Shown here piece after piece: positions 51,189 through 64,000 of a DNA stretch of 64,000 bases. The notes beneath the pieces were generated by a model, which ran no database searches, was not told where the DNA came from, and saw nothing but the letters and a program-made list of their open reading frames with translations. This DNA is from Trochalopteron elliotii (Eukaryota > Chordata > Aves > Passeriformes > Leiothrichidae). Each line of letters starts with the position of its first letter. Position 1 is the first letter of the stretch. The translations under genes were made by a program, and so were the position numbers. The stretch is from the NCBI GenBank assembly GCA_024734555.1, contig JANPWX010000639.1, positions 414,081-478,080 of the forward strand, written 5' to 3'.

Positions 51189-54100
51189 TATCCAGCACAA
51201 CGAGATACAGAACGCTGTTCAGTGTTTCTAGGTACTAGTGTATGACATACAGCATATGCGTCATCAGAAAAGGGCACAGAATGGCTGCAAGCTAAGATCA
51301 TCAAAGTTTACAGCCATCTCCATCAGAATAAGAGGTTCTTCAGTTTGTCAGATGAAGGACATTTGTGTTACACCCTTTATTCTTTGCAGTGATAAATGTT
51401 TCCTGGCAATGTTGTTACAATGGCAAAACTTGACTTAATCCTCTCTTTGGCGCCCATAAATGAAGGTAGAATCTCTAAAGGCTAAAACATGCCTAGCCTG
51501 TTTTCAAGCACTTATTCCACCACAGTTTGGATGCTTTATCTATCCATGTTACCTGCTGGTTGTCCTAATAAGCAGTAATGCAGTGCTGACTACATGATTT
51601 CCAGAAATCCAAAGAGGTTTCATTAAATGTCAGCAATGAAATGCAGAGACAACCTTAAGAAATGTCAACACAAGGATAGTTTTGATTCTTAAGGTAAGAG
51701 GATAGAAAGGCCTTTAAATTTTCATCCCTATTGAATTTTGTGACTTGATTCACAATGCAGGATTAAGCCACTTGAACAGCTGGTAAAGTTACTGCTACTC
51801 CAGCATCTGAGCAGCACTGGGTACAAGGCTGTGACTCTCTTCAACATATCTCCTGAAATGCTCCAGAGAAGTGGAATATATAGCTACATCCATCTTATAC
51901 AGGAATAACTTTTCATTAGCCAATATTATATTGCCTTTCACAGTGCCTGTTATATTACACAACTCAATGGTAAGATTAATTCAGTGACATGGCTAGGAAA
52001 CACAAGACAATAAAATGCAATAGGTTATTTATCCCAGAGTTTGTCAGTGTGCTCACTAAAATCATGAAGGTGAAGATAAATGTTACTCATGGATTTATGA
52101 AAGGAAGGAATCATTCTATGCCATGGGATCTGCAGGGAGAATTTAGGCTTTTTATTCAAGGGTGCAAAGCAATGCACCCCCAAAAAGCTTGGAAATGGCT
52201 GTTCCTCCTGTCCATGGTCATGAACAATTAAGTTGCACATTCTTGCCCTTACACCCAGCAACACTTGAGTCAGCATTCTCTGCACATTCCGTGATCAGAG
52301 TGGAGTGAAGAACACAGGTCATATAGCATTGGGAAAGTTAACTACAGCAGAGGTAGAGGTGTAGAAAATTGGACCAGTGGGACTTCAGCTGTCTCTGAAG
52401 CACAGCACCTTAAATTTATCTACAGGCAGGATACCAGGAGTGAAATCTTAATGATCTGCACTGACATGGCAGAATTCACATTGCTAGGGAAAACAAACAG
52501 CAGGGCAGGGACCCTTGAGGCATAATGGGAATTCTCAATAACAGCAAATCCACTCTCTTCCAAAGGAATATTTCTGTATTATATGGAGCTTTCACCTTCC
52601 CCAGCAGCAGCTGGCCATTCAGCTGGGGACCTTAGGAGACAAGAACATTGCACATTGTGTAACTGTTGAAATTTCATTATACCATTAGAGCTGATGACAG
52701 AATTCACAATTTATTATAGGGCTAGGACACCAATGCAAACTTTCTGTTATGAGCAAAGCTAAAATCAGACTGGAACTTTTCCCAGAGTATGGGATGAACA
52801 AGAGGAGCCTGAAGCTGAGTTGTCACCACCTTCAAATACAGATGACTTAATTAAAAAAAAAAAACGTATCTGATTTGACATTTTTCCCCCTTACCCCAAA
52901 GTCAGCACATTGGAAAGTGAACATAATTTATCTTTCTGAAGAAGTACATATCCAGGTGAATCCAAGGGAGGGGCTGGAGAGAGATTTGGTAATGAGCTGG
53001 AGAGGTAATGAACACTTCTTTGCGCAAGTTGGGAACCTTGTTCCTCCTTTGGCTCTGACTGCTCTCTGCTGTGTTGGGATTAAAGAGAAGCCTTGAGTGG
53101 GGTGTAAACAGCATTTATTTCCTCAGTGTGGTTTCTCTATGCTGCCACAGCAGTGCAAGTCCCTTTACTGTTGGTCAGTACCAGAAAACCAGCAGCAGAA
53201 GCACACCAATGGGTACAGCTACACTAGTATCCGCTATCAGGGCATCTCACACGCACAGCTTTATTCCACTCCCTCAAACAGAATAAGATATCCCTGGAGA
53301 GGCACTTTCATCTCTGGGCAGATCTGTCCATCATGTGTATACAATCCACGCCACAGAGGGTGACCTCAAAGCCCTCTTCAAAACCAGCTTCATGACCATA
53401 CAAGTAGCAAGGCAGCTCCCAGAGGTGCTGACACAGCTGGAGCACGCAGACCTGAGCATGCCTGGACACATGGAGGAGGTTAGCGGACCGCCAGACGTGT
53501 CTGACAGGCTGTCCACAAACCACTCCTGTGGACACAAGGCGAGCAGCAGACACGTGCTGCTATGGTTAGGATGGTGTGCAGGCAAACAGAGACAAAACTG
53601 CAAAAATCAAGCAGGATTAGGCAATATGTACATCATGGAATCAGCCCTATATGTTTTAAGTGATTTGCAAACAACCTTGAACAACACCTCCTCATGGGAA
53701 ATACGATTACTCAACGCAGAGAACCTATTTATTTTGAGTACCCAAATCACCAAAGTCCCTCTCTGAGCCATCAGTCATGCCTAAGAGATTCCCACTGGCC
53801 CCAAGCAGAGCAAAAGACTCCACTCCATTATGAAAGATCCTTTTTAATTTTCTCCTTAACATTCTACACCTGGATCTAGCACAAGCCAGTTCTGTAATAA
53901 ACAAGTTAATGTGCCAGTGCAAAGTACACTGACTTTTCACATAAAAAAACCCAAACCAAACATACTTCTATTTGTACAGTATAGAGTTGCCATATGAACT
54001 GACAGTTAAGACAAAACCAGTGAGCAAGTTAATGATTTTTTATCCCTTCTGTGAAGCATCTACAAGATGAAATCCCATCTGAATCTTGGTTTCACAGCCT

Positions 54101-54986
54101 TGCCTTATTTAAACAATTCATCGCCTTTTGTCTCTCATTTGCACTGCACTTGGTGCGTCATTCTGGGTTGTTTCACTGCATATTGCACAATTACAAGTAT
54201 TTCAAGCATAGAGAAGGCAAGAATAGCTTAGCTTGTTTCGGTTGCCTTACAATCAATACCTTTGCCTCAGGCAACAAAGAACATATGAGAAAATGAGTTT
54301 TCTGTTTTTATAAACTTTGTCTATCTTCAAGCACACTTTGATCCATTCTTCTACAGAAATGAATAGGGTGGGGCCATTACAGAACAAGTAGAGGCAACAA
54401 CAACGTTCTCTTAGACTGAATCTTAACAGAGGTGACCACAACAAAGGCCACCCTTCTTAATGATCATGCTTTTATTCTCCAATTCATTTGGAATCTTTAT
54501 TCTCTCTTCCTGAATTGAACAAATGCAAGCTTTGTGATATCTGTTCCTTTTTATTTCATGGCAGCAATGGGGTTTTTTAACTTTGATCTGATCTAGTATG
54601 CAATGTTGTGAAGGTACTGTCTGCCAAAATAGGGAAAACTATGCAGTTTATGATTGCTGGAAGTGAAAGTTATTTGTGGGGGTGTTTCTTGATAACATGG
54701 TAATTCAGACCATATCCTTACCCAAAACAACTGAGAGAGAAACAGCATATTACAAAGCTGAAAAACTCTGTTGGAGAACAGTTTCACCACAAAAGACTGT
54801 GGTTTACATAAAGGAGGATTTACAAGCCTGAGGAAGAATTGCAGACATTTTAAAAGTAACACAACATTTTTTGAGCAGTTCAGCTCCCTTTCAATCCACC
54901 CCAAAAGGTAGTTACATCTTCATTGTGCCAATCCTTTTGAAAACCCAGCATTTTTATCAACTCTGCAGATTTGAAAAGAACTCCCT
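51189..54986. other. Unique sequence with an open, GC-richer segment
   Basis: No gene is recognised. The segment 53287-53766 is open in one + frame for about 160 codons from stop to stop, and - strand frames of 81 and 90 codons overlap it. It is GC-richer and CpG-richer than the flanks, especially at 53440-53560. The translation contains no domain I recognise. A chance frame in GC-richer DNA or a decayed coding relic are both possible. Confidence 0.5.
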
Positions 54987-55012
54987 AAAAAAAAAAAAAA
55001 AAAAAAAAAAAA
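54987..55012 (+). repeat. Poly(A) run of 26
   Basis: Twenty-six consecutive A. The sequence upstream does not resemble a recognised retroposon or a processed transcript. Confidence 0.9.
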
Positions 55013-56941
55013 GCTTATTTTGATCACCTTTTGGCTGACATAAGAAGCGTTTGCCAGAATATGTACAAAGAGGAGAACATCAAGGAAAACCATAAAGAAA
55101 TGGTACAGAATTCTTTTACACCACAAGATATTTCAAATACAGACCTCAGTCTTCAGCCTAGGTCTAAACATCAACACAGAGGGCTCCCATCTCATCACCC
55201 TTCTCCAGAAAAAGGAAGTTTAAATTCTAAAAGATGGCAATATCATTATTGCAGTTACTGTTGGCTCAGAGAAGGGCATGTTTTAGTTCAATCTGTGCTA
55301 GCACAGCTGAGAGCACTGTTGCCCTTATTCCCTCACTAAGACCTTTCCTACAGCTCATTCTGAGCTTGATCTTTCTCCCACTGATGCTGTGAAAAATCTC
55401 ACTCTGATGTCAGGAGGGGTTGGCATGTAGAGAAACCTAATGAATTGTGGGTGATTGCTCTATCTTTTGTGCTTTGCTAGCTGTTTAGTAGGCATTTTTT
55501 GCTCTTTTGCCAGTTTCCAATTTCAATAGGGTATTCTGCAGTTTTTAATGGAAAACAAAATTCTTGGGTTTGGTTGTATTTTGTGAAATGCCCAAAGGCT
55601 TTCCCACACAAGAATCCTATAAAAATGCATTTGTGTTTTATTATTTTTAATAATGATGTACTTGATCAAGAGTAGTCTACATATGTCCTTGGCTAACATG
55701 AACTACCTAATTTGGATGGGTTTTGCCTGTTTTTTACAGTGTCAGGAGGTGGTAGTCTCTCCACTGCTAAATTTGTACCTGAATACTTCTGACTATGTTG
55801 TATGGACAAGAAGCATCACTGTAATTGTCTCTATATTATCAGTGTGAAGACAATAATAATACTTAATTCTATTCCAATATCTTAATTCAAGTGAACATAA
55901 AGCTACCATTCCAAGGAGGTAAAGCATAATCATAAACTTGTTACCACCCAACATGCATTCACACTTAACTACCTACAAGCTCACAAACAAAATTATATTA
56001 AAGAAGATCCAACCATCGAAAGCAATTCTTGGGTTAAAAGGAGCTAACAGAACTAGTAGGATATTTGTTGATGAAATTATCCTAAATTTCAAATATATTT
56101 GTTAATTATAGTTATCAAAGACTCATGCAAATACAAGCACATGCCTGAAAGCTGTTCACTAATTCATAAATATAAGAATCATTAGAAAGAGGTGAGTTTA
56201 AGCCCTTACCACAAGAGGATGCAAGGCAGTGTATGTCTAATAATTTTGGTGGGAAAGAAAAGATTTCAAATCAAGTCCAGAATGCTGGCTTCAGCTGAAC
56301 AATGATTTGTGAGATGACATTACCCCTTTTTTTCTTTTCTTCCTAAGATTATGTGGACCACTGCCAAACATTTTTTAAAAGGTTTCATGAATTTTAGCAC
56401 GAATGACAGTTTCTCAGAAAACTTCCGTCAGAACAGCTTCATTTGCTATTTGCTGTTATTTTTAAAAAGAAGGGGGAAAAAAGTGGTGTTCCCAGCAGGG
56501 AATGCAAAGAGCAACAGTTTAAGCAGAATCTTCATTAGTGGCCTATAGTCTGACAATTGTTATGGTAAGTTGATGAGGTGGGCAGGACTGGGGTGGCTTT
56601 AGGAGTGTTTTGCTCAAAGAAATGACTTTGTAGTTACCATCTCATCTGTAACTGCAGTTATCTGTCATTTTGGTCAGAGAACACTTCCAGCTAGGAAACA
56701 CAGTCCCTCCCTCTGACTGAGCTACTGGAGACAATACAGCACCTACACCACAGGACAGGTACTTCTCCTTGGCTATGGGATAACAGAGAATATTTATGGG
56801 GTAGGATCCATCTCAGATAACTTTGCGCAGCTACGCTTCTAGCATGTGACCTATTTAAAAGCTTGCTGAACACAAAATAAATGTCATTGTAGAAATGAGT
56901 CTTTCTGCACAGTGACTATAAGGGATGCCAGAGTGACACAC
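55013..56941. other. Unique non-coding sequence
   Basis: No gene or transposon is recognised. The open frame 55031-55339 (+, 102 codons) starts just downstream of the poly(A) run and has no recognisable domain. Confidence 0.6.
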
Positions 56942-57373
56942 TGTTGTGGTTTAGGAATGATACTCCCCAGTTTAGTGCTCCTACTGAGACTCTCCATACC
57001 AAGTGTCACTCACATGCTACCCTTCTCCCCTCTGCCTGCTGCTAGGGTGGGATGGAGAGGAGAACTGGAGGCATAAAAGGTCAAGATCATGTGTTAAGAA
57101 CAATTCACTGGAGGCAGCGGTGACATAGGAAAACAAATAGGAACAGCAACAATATTAATGACAGAGGGTACAAGAAGTGAACAATTCACACAGAAACTCC
57201 CCAAAAATTAGATAAAATCCAACCATTTCCTCCACCATGCTATGCCAACTTGGAAGGGAGCCCTTCCCCTATCCCTGGAAAATGATGAGGTGGTACAGAA
57301 TAACCTTTGGGTGCCAGCCATGCTCCTCCTGGCTACTGCAAAAATTAACCCTGTCCTGGCCAGAACTAGGACA
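56942..57373 (-). mobile_element. Solitary LTR of an avian ERVL-like retrovirus
   Basis: On the minus strand this 432-bp segment begins 'tgtcctagttctggccagg' with 'cagggttaatttt' close behind. It contains 'ccatcccacc' in a C-rich 3' part and ends 'cctaaaccacaaca'. This is the TG...CA layout and terminal sequence of a widespread avian ERVL-type LTR ('tgtcctggttt...gggatagagttaatttt...aaccacgaca' in the consensus I remember). The flanks are CACAC (56937-56941) and CATAC (57374-57378), a 5-bp target-site duplication with one mismatch, the length usual for ERVL. No internal retroviral sequence is present, so it is a solo LTR, moderately diverged and inactive as a virus. The 81-codon frame crossing its edge (57242-57487, +) is not a gene. 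Confidence 0.85.
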
Positions 57374-59069
57374 CATACACAGGTGAGGTTGTCTACATCA
57401 GAAGATCAGAAATTTAGTCAGTTGAATTCCACACAGATGAACGCACTACAACTTCCTTGTGTCATTTCAGAACCTGAGAAATTATAATCTCCTTACCAGA
57501 AACATAATGTTTTGAACTGTCATTTCCTAAATCTTTTTTTGTTCCTTGAGAACTGAATACTTCTAATTTTGCCCTGTTCAGACTAAATGTAAATTTTCAT
57601 AAGGAGAAACCATTATTTTTGCTTAGCCTTACTTGTAAAGGATTGTTAGCTCAACTATGCTTTAAAGGCCATTTAAAGGCTTCATCTTATTAAAACTGTA
57701 CAAATTTCTAGTTGCTGCAAATGAAGAAATATTTCTTCCAGGTAGCACTGATATTTGGAACATGATCTAAATTCCTCTGCTTCCCAAAATCCCACTGGCA
57801 CTAGGAAGCAAAATACCTGATGATAAGTTATCACATGAAAACATACAGACAGGGCCAAAGGTATGGATTTAGCTACTTGGTTTTATGTATAACACTATTC
57901 AGTATTAAATAGAGTGCCCAGCCCATTCTCTTCAGAGACGTCATTGCCTTCACTCAGGTTGCATTCAGACACTGGATCGAAAGAAGTGGCAATGCCCTAA
58001 CATAGCCAGGTGACGAGGACAGAATGCTGAATTCATAGCACCAGCTTGGTACAATTTTCAGTGGACTTTGAGCTGGAATAATAATCATCCTGCTAAGACT
58101 GCCCAAAGACATGTCCATCTAGTAACACTTGTGTTCACATTTACCACTGCCAACACTGGCTGCTCTGAGGACTCCAGAGAAATACATCATGAGCAAATGT
58201 TAGCTTACACTGCTTTACGTGCCCCAAATATTATGGTACAAATTCACTCATGACATAATGGTTTTGTTTACACAGCAGTAAAGGTAACTAAAACTACCAG
58301 ATACAGAACAAGAATATAGATCCAAAAAGGACCAAAATGATTAAGTTCCACCCACATTCAAGTGGATCCATAACCCCCAATTCAGCTGCTACCTGCATTG
58401 TACAGGCACCTCCAAATAGGAGCTTTCAGTTTTCAGGATACCTAGAGCTCTGCTTTTCCACGTGCCACAAAGCACTGCAGCCTCAACAGCACTGAGTATC
58501 TCCCACCTACCCAAGCAAAATCCAAAAATCGGTCATTCTTCTGTTCCTTGTTCCTCACTGCTTTGATCCATCAAGAGTCTGCAGGGCATCCCCACACACC
58601 AGGCACAACATAACACACAGCAGCAGCTACTGTTTTCTCTCTAGATACAGGCACCATATTGTTCTTAGTTCAGTTGTCAGATCACTCTGCTAGCATGGAA
58701 GAAACTTGCCTGCCACCACCATGCCCTGGAGAGTTCAAACGCACATTAAGCAGCTGCTTTGAAAGCCCCATAGCCTCTGAAGTATATGCTATTTTCTTTT
58801 TTTCCTCAGTGGAATTGTTTCACTTGGAGGGGCAAGTCCTTGGTTTTCTCTTAACAAGGAGAAGAAAATTTTGAACTTGAGTTCCTACTTTATGCACAGC
58901 AAAGGCGTTTTGATTGAAATGTCCCTTGGAGAGAGAAGTCACTGTGCTTCTTGGAAGCACTTATTTTTGGTTTCTAGCCTAGTTCACTTTCAGTTCTCTT
59001 TCATCCCACAGCAGGGTCAGTATCTGCACTGCAGAGAGCAGATAGACACACTATTTAGGAAACTCTCTG
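57374..59069. other. Unique non-coding sequence
   Basis: No gene or repeat is recognised. The 58320-58620 portion is relatively C-rich on + and has few open frames. Open frames at 58659-58874 and 58871-59077 (+) overlap by four bases but show no recognisable domains. Confidence 0.6.
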
Positions 59070-59470
59070 GGAGGTGAGTTTGAGCTCCCTCAGGCAAAGG
59101 CAATAACTGAGAGAGATTTCCCACAACCTGGGGGAGTGCTTTAATCACTAGGCTCCTGTTCAAAAGGCCACCCCCACCTACTCTTCTGCCATGTTTTAGA
59201 AGAAGAGAAAGACAAGCTCTGTTTTTGGAATAAAGGGTGTAACAGGTAGCTACGTGCTGGTGAAGATCCCACAGTATCCTCAGCATTTCCTAATAGAAAG
59301 CTGAGCACTTGATCCTGGTGCACCTCGCTCTTCCCACATACCTGTATGGGGCCAAGGCACTTAAGAGAGGTGTCTGCTTACCTTGGGCCAGCCACATAAA
59401 AGCTCAGCAATATAACACTCAGTGTTGCAGCATCAAAGTCCCACTTTGGATCGAGCCTGAGGCTGCTACC
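59070..59470 (+). repeat. Probable ancient interspersed repeat, unclassified
   Basis: Several short blocks occur in the order I remember from abundant turtle and crocodile repeats: 'gagagatttcccacaacctgggggagtgctttaatcactaggct' in pieces at about 59111-59153, 'ccatgtttta' near 59190, 'cacagtatcctcagcattt' (59270-59288), 'gagcacttgatcctggtgc' near 59303, 'ggggccaaggcactta' (59348-59363), and 'gcagcatcaaagtcccactttggat' in pieces near 59427-59450. The collinearity is more persuasive than any single block. The family name and class (DNA transposon or retroposon) are unknown to me. Boundaries are approximate and no coding capacity is visible. Confidence 0.4.
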
Positions 59471-62400
59471 AGAGGTAATTTATAATGTCAGGATTTAAAA
59501 CCATATGTGATGCTCATTACTGTAACAACTGACTCTAGCCTAACAAAAGCAGCAATGTCACAACAGTTATTGTTAAGCAATTTAATTGATCCAGACATTT
59601 ATGCAGAGCCATTTACCTGTCAGGGCTCTAGGCAGAGGCTAGGCTACCCTTCTTTTCATTCCCACATTAGATGACTTATAATTTCTTAACTCAACCTGAA
59701 GGGATGTCCTCAGGTTTCAGGGCCTTCAGCAACTGTTCTGGTTGCTCACCTCCAAAACTGACTCTGCATGTATATTGGTATATTGTGCTAGTCACCACAG
59801 ATGACGCCCTTTATTTTTGGCTGCAGACACTTTACCTTAATTGTGTATGCAAGTCATTGGTCTGTGAGGTTCACCTTACTTCACCTCCAAAGATTTAGTG
59901 AGGTAATACTGCACAGTGAACTGCAAAGATTTTTGTAAGCTACCAAGAAATAGTTCAGTCTTCTGCCTTCTTGTTTCTTGTAGATCACAGATCTACGAGC
60001 AAAACCAGTGAATTCACAAGACTAAGAGGGACCATTAACAATAATCACCGCTGAAGTAGCTTAAATTGCATTTTTCTCAGGGGAAATAGATGACAAACAG
60101 TAGACTGGTCTATGGGTCAGGTAGGAAAGCCTATTGACCTTCTCAAATAAACCCAAATAAAATTTAGTTTTTACAAAACAATTCAAATCCTTAAATTTGC
60201 TTCCTAATATAGTTCCCCAAACTAACTACCTGTAACCTCCATTAGAGTCAACGTGGAGAACAGGCATGCAGCAGCAGGAAAGGTTGCTGCATTTCTAGGT
60301 AGAAATCTGGCTGAGATAAAGAGGTCTTAGCCTGCCTAACACTGATTTTGCAAACACTCATCCCTCCTGTACATAAAGGAGAATAGCCACTGAATGCATT
60401 AGTCCTGTGAGCCAACTAAATGAATTAATGAATTTTCAAAATGTAGGTACAAGTTATAAGCTGGTGACTTCAGAAAAGATTCAAGGGGTGCAACAAAAGT
60501 CTTGATTGCTTGACCTATGCACTGAGCAAGTCCTAGAAGAACTAACTGGCCAAGGAAGCAACAGGCATCACTGCACATCCCAACAGTTCATAGAGCTCAC
60601 ACATTCACATGATTCCACTTATTTTCCCCTTCTGGGCAGCATGGGATTCTACACATGTACTTTACTTGTACATAGAAATAATAAAAAGAGAATATCTAAT
60701 GTGCTAATGTTAATCAATCTCTCAGAAGCTAAGAAGCAAGTATGAAATGTTCTACCACCAATTGAAGTTTCTGTTGTGCAAGTACCTACCACCTTACTAG
60801 GTACAAATAAATATCTTTAGACCCATTCTTCATATATGGGCTATTAATGTCTCATAAAGCAACTTGCACTTCTTTTCTTTCCTTCTAAAATGAAACAGGA
60901 CTTCTAGGTGGTTTTGTGGCTAAGGGAAAACTCATCTCTTTTGACGACCTAGTTAAATTGTATTAATATCTTGTTACATTTCTATGTTCTTTCTTGCTTT
61001 TAATAGCTGCTTACACAGACATACTAATCAAAAAATACATATAGCTGAAAATCTGAAGTCATTTCCTCCCCTTGTCTGTTGATGTAGTGGCAGAAGAACA
61101 GATGGTTGAAATTAAAGAGCTGCTTAGAAATGTAGCAGAGCACATTAGAGAAGGAAAGCAGACAGCACTTCTTTTTGAAAAAAAAAAACAACAAAAACTA
61201 ACTTTCCTCTAAGCAAACCAATGAAGAAACTTAGGTTACCAAGGAATTTCTTCCTCTAAGAAATTAAATCCAAGTTAGTACCCACTAAAACCAAACCAGC
61301 CATTTGACTTATGTGGGTAGAGAATCGTGCTTTCCCTCCCCCTGTTAGGATCAGGTTGTTGCATTTTTTAGAAAAATAAGCCTAAAATAAACAAATAATT
61401 TCCTTCCAGTAGCTATACTGAACCAAGAACACCCATGCTGTAAATCACTTAATGTCAACCAGATTTACAGTTGGGGCGAATCGGATCCAGAATGTTTCAT
61501 TCCAACAAAACAAGCCATATGCAAAGATGCGTTGGTGCAAAGTATGGTGAGCAAAAAAGCCCCTTCCAACCCTGCTGACTGACACATTCATCCTTTTGTT
61601 AGCAATGACATATTTGAAGAGAAAAACAAAGACACATTACATGTATTATTAGGCAAAGCATGAGACCATTCTGTGGATGAACAAATTCATAATTCCCCTG
61701 CCTCTTTTCTCTTGCATCCTCATGTGAGGTGCCTCCTTCCATCCTTCTACTTAGCTCTGTCCTCAGCTCTTGAACTTTCTTTTCAACTATGACTACTCCA
61801 GTTGATTCTAATTCAAAATAACATCCTGGTTATACCTGTAATGGAAATGTAACAAATTTATCCAGTTTGATACATTTTAAAAAATTGATACTAAAGATTA
61901 TACATATAGAATTCAGTGTACCAATTTAAAAGCACAAGAAGTTCAACAAAGAAATTATGCTTTCTCACTTCCCTTTCTCTCACATTACAATTAATTAAAT
62001 TACATTTACAAATTTTATAAACATCAGGCCTAATTTTGATTATATCTCCTTCCCTCCTTTACCCTCTTCTACTTAAGCCTCAAACAGGAACACAAACCTA
62101 TTTTCTTCAGCTCTCCTCCTATAGCCACTTTAACAGGTAATTTCTGCAGTGCTCCAGACATTAGGGTGCATGTCAAGTTGATGAAAGAATGTGTTAAAAG
62201 AACAAATTAATACTTGTACAACAGAACCCAGGTCAGTGATAGCAAGCACTGAGAAAGGAGGAAGGGAATTCTGGCCATCTTCTAAATAAAATTTTTGAGA
62301 CCACTTATGAAACAATTAATCCATGTGCTCAGTTTTGCTCTTTAAGACCCCAAGTCCACACACACTAGATTGAGACTTGACTTTTGGCAGCTGTGGTAGT

Positions 62401-64000
62401 TCCGATAACTCCACAGGCAGATGGGTGGTACAAGCCACTTGCAGCAGCTCTAATGTTTTCTTTGCTCAAGACAATGTATGGGACACAGAAGTAAATAAAA
62501 CACAAGCTTTTCCATAAGAGCACCTGAGTGTGTGGAAGTCATGAGATTGGCCACTGACTTCTGTGGAACAGAAGCAGTGTCAACACAATTTGTTATATTT
62601 ACAAATACCTGCAAGTCCTCCTTGGTGCAGAAAAAGATGCCATTCTCAAAAGTATATGGGAAACTAAATCACCTTGACATTGATAAGTGCTGAGTTCCTA
62701 AAACATGGGCCTGATTCACTCAGGCTATTCAAAACAGAGGAACAGTAGAGGAAGAGCTTTTCTGTCTGCAGGATAATCACATTAAAACCATTCACAGGAG
62801 TTGAAACTGTACTCAGAAAGCAAAAGAGATACTGCAAAGGTATTCACTTAGAACATATGAATCGTTCACAGTTCCAGGTTTTGCAAGCTTCTGATAATGT
62901 CTGTGTCTGCAAAACTTGTTTGACTACAATAGGCCTTATTTTTGTAACTTAATCCTGTATTTTTTGCAAAGATGGTTCAATTAAAAGGGGAAGAATCAAC
63001 ATTTTTCTACATGAATGAAAGACATCAAAGTAAATAAAATGAAATGTTCTACCTCTGTTACCTCCAGAAGCTAATCTTTGACAAAACATAGTACTCTTTG
63101 AAGACCTGACACACTCCTTTTTCTCACAGCACCCTCCCCATTATCTATGTTTGTTCTTTTTTCATATATATACACTTTTCTTTTTTTTTTCCCAGCTTGC
63201 CACCTTTTTGCAAACACTTCTTCATTCCTCTTGGAACACGAATCAGTGGTTTGCTGCCTCAAAACCAATAGTGTTCAATGTCTGTCATATCATTGCTCCT
63301 GAAAAAGAGTGTCACTATTACATGTTTCATACCAGCAGAAGGATTTAGCCTGCTGCAGCAAGATCAAATAATTCCAAAATGAAAAGGAAAAGAAGCTATT
63401 TCTCTCAGAGACCTTAGCTATTTCATGGTGCAAGCTACGAGTAGACTGTGAAATCTTCACCAGAGATTTCTCATCACCCTCATGCAGAATGACTCTGCCT
63501 GCCATCAGCCCAGGAGACCAGACTCCATCATTGCACTCAGTAAGTTTTCAAACCAGTAATTTAGGGCTTTCTCACATTGCTGCATTTTTCTAAGAGGATC
63601 TCTTACATTTGCAATGGCTACCTCATTGTCTTTCTCCACAGCTGTCCTCTGCCCTTCCCTTGCCCATCTGTGTCCACCTGTTTTCCTTTGTCTTATTTTC
63701 TATTGTAAAATCTTTGAGAGAAGGACTGACTTGCACTGTTTTTCTACTGTGCATAGCACAAACCGTTGGAGAAAACTGCAGTAATAAAGGCAAGGATGGG
63801 TGGCTTTCCTAAGCTTTCTGTGAGGCTTTGTTCTGATCTCACATACACAGATGGGAACCCACCACTGGTTGCATTACAACTGAACAGGCATCTAATACAC
63901 AGCATAATGTAACACAAAACCACTACATGAAACAGGGGGGATCAGTAGAGGCACTCCAAAAGACCACTCCTTACCTCCCCATCACATGCAACTGAAACTG
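59471..64000. other. Unique non-coding sequence
   Basis: No gene or recognised transposon. An acceptor-like pyrimidine tract ends in 'cccag' at about 63196 and is followed by a short open frame without recognisable domains. A-rich patches occur near 61180. Open frames reach only 60-80 codons. Confidence 0.6.

Noticed and set aside
54987..55012. Poly(A) run as the tail of a processed pseudogene
   Set aside because: Upstream sequence shows no recognisable transcript and no flanking direct repeats were found. The same applies to 31844-31868.
63175..63348. Pyrimidine tract plus AG followed by an open frame, considered as an exon
   Set aside because: The frame has no recognisable domain, no donor is evident, and T-rich tracts are common in this window.
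1..64000. CRISPR arrays, operons, phage or bacterial genes
   Set aside because: No regularly spaced direct repeats, no long tightly packed frames and no ribosome-binding-site context. Composition and repeats are vertebrate.

Overview
The window reads as non-coding nuclear DNA from a bird, most likely a songbird (passerine) or close relative. It is AT-rich and CpG-poor, has in-frame stops everywhere, and has only a thin scatter of transposon remnants. Four recognisable elements point to birds: a CR1 LINE 3' end (about 1095-1277); a SINE with a tRNA-Ile head and a CR1-like tail (about 44291-44436), the architecture of TguSINE1 from zebra finch; and two solitary LTRs of avian endogenous-retrovirus type (about 24661-25052 on +, 56942-57373 on -). 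Family names come from memory of avian repeats; no database search was possible.

No protein-coding gene, functional tRNA, rRNA, CRISPR array or operon can be supported. The longest open frames are 170, 151, about 160 (from stop to stop) and 120 codons. None contains a domain I recognise and none has a convincing exon structure. The window is best read as intergenic DNA or the interior of a very large intron.

Layout. 1-24660: mostly unique sequence with one CR1 piece, a diverged 71-bp-period duplication (5301-5420), A-rich tracts and a (GT)14 microsatellite. 24661-33080: a solo LTR, long unique stretches, a 25-A run, and a CpG-enriched patch at 32874-33075 that stands out from the CpG-poor background. 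33510-41291: an old, diverged CR1/L3-like remnant, A-rich tracts and a 30-A run followed by (AG)n. 41292-46101: a 44-bp hairpin-containing tandem duplication, a possible very old repeat relic, the tRNA-Ile SINE, an acceptor-plus-open-frame segment resembling a terminal exon, and a perfect 14-bp inverted repeat. 46102-64000: mostly unique, with pyrimidine and poly(A) tracts, an open segment at 53287-53766, the second solo LTR and a probable ancient repeat at 59070-59470.

No new multi-gene system is visible. The observations most worth checking are the CpG patch, the candidate terminal exon, the hairpin structures and the very old repeat remnants.
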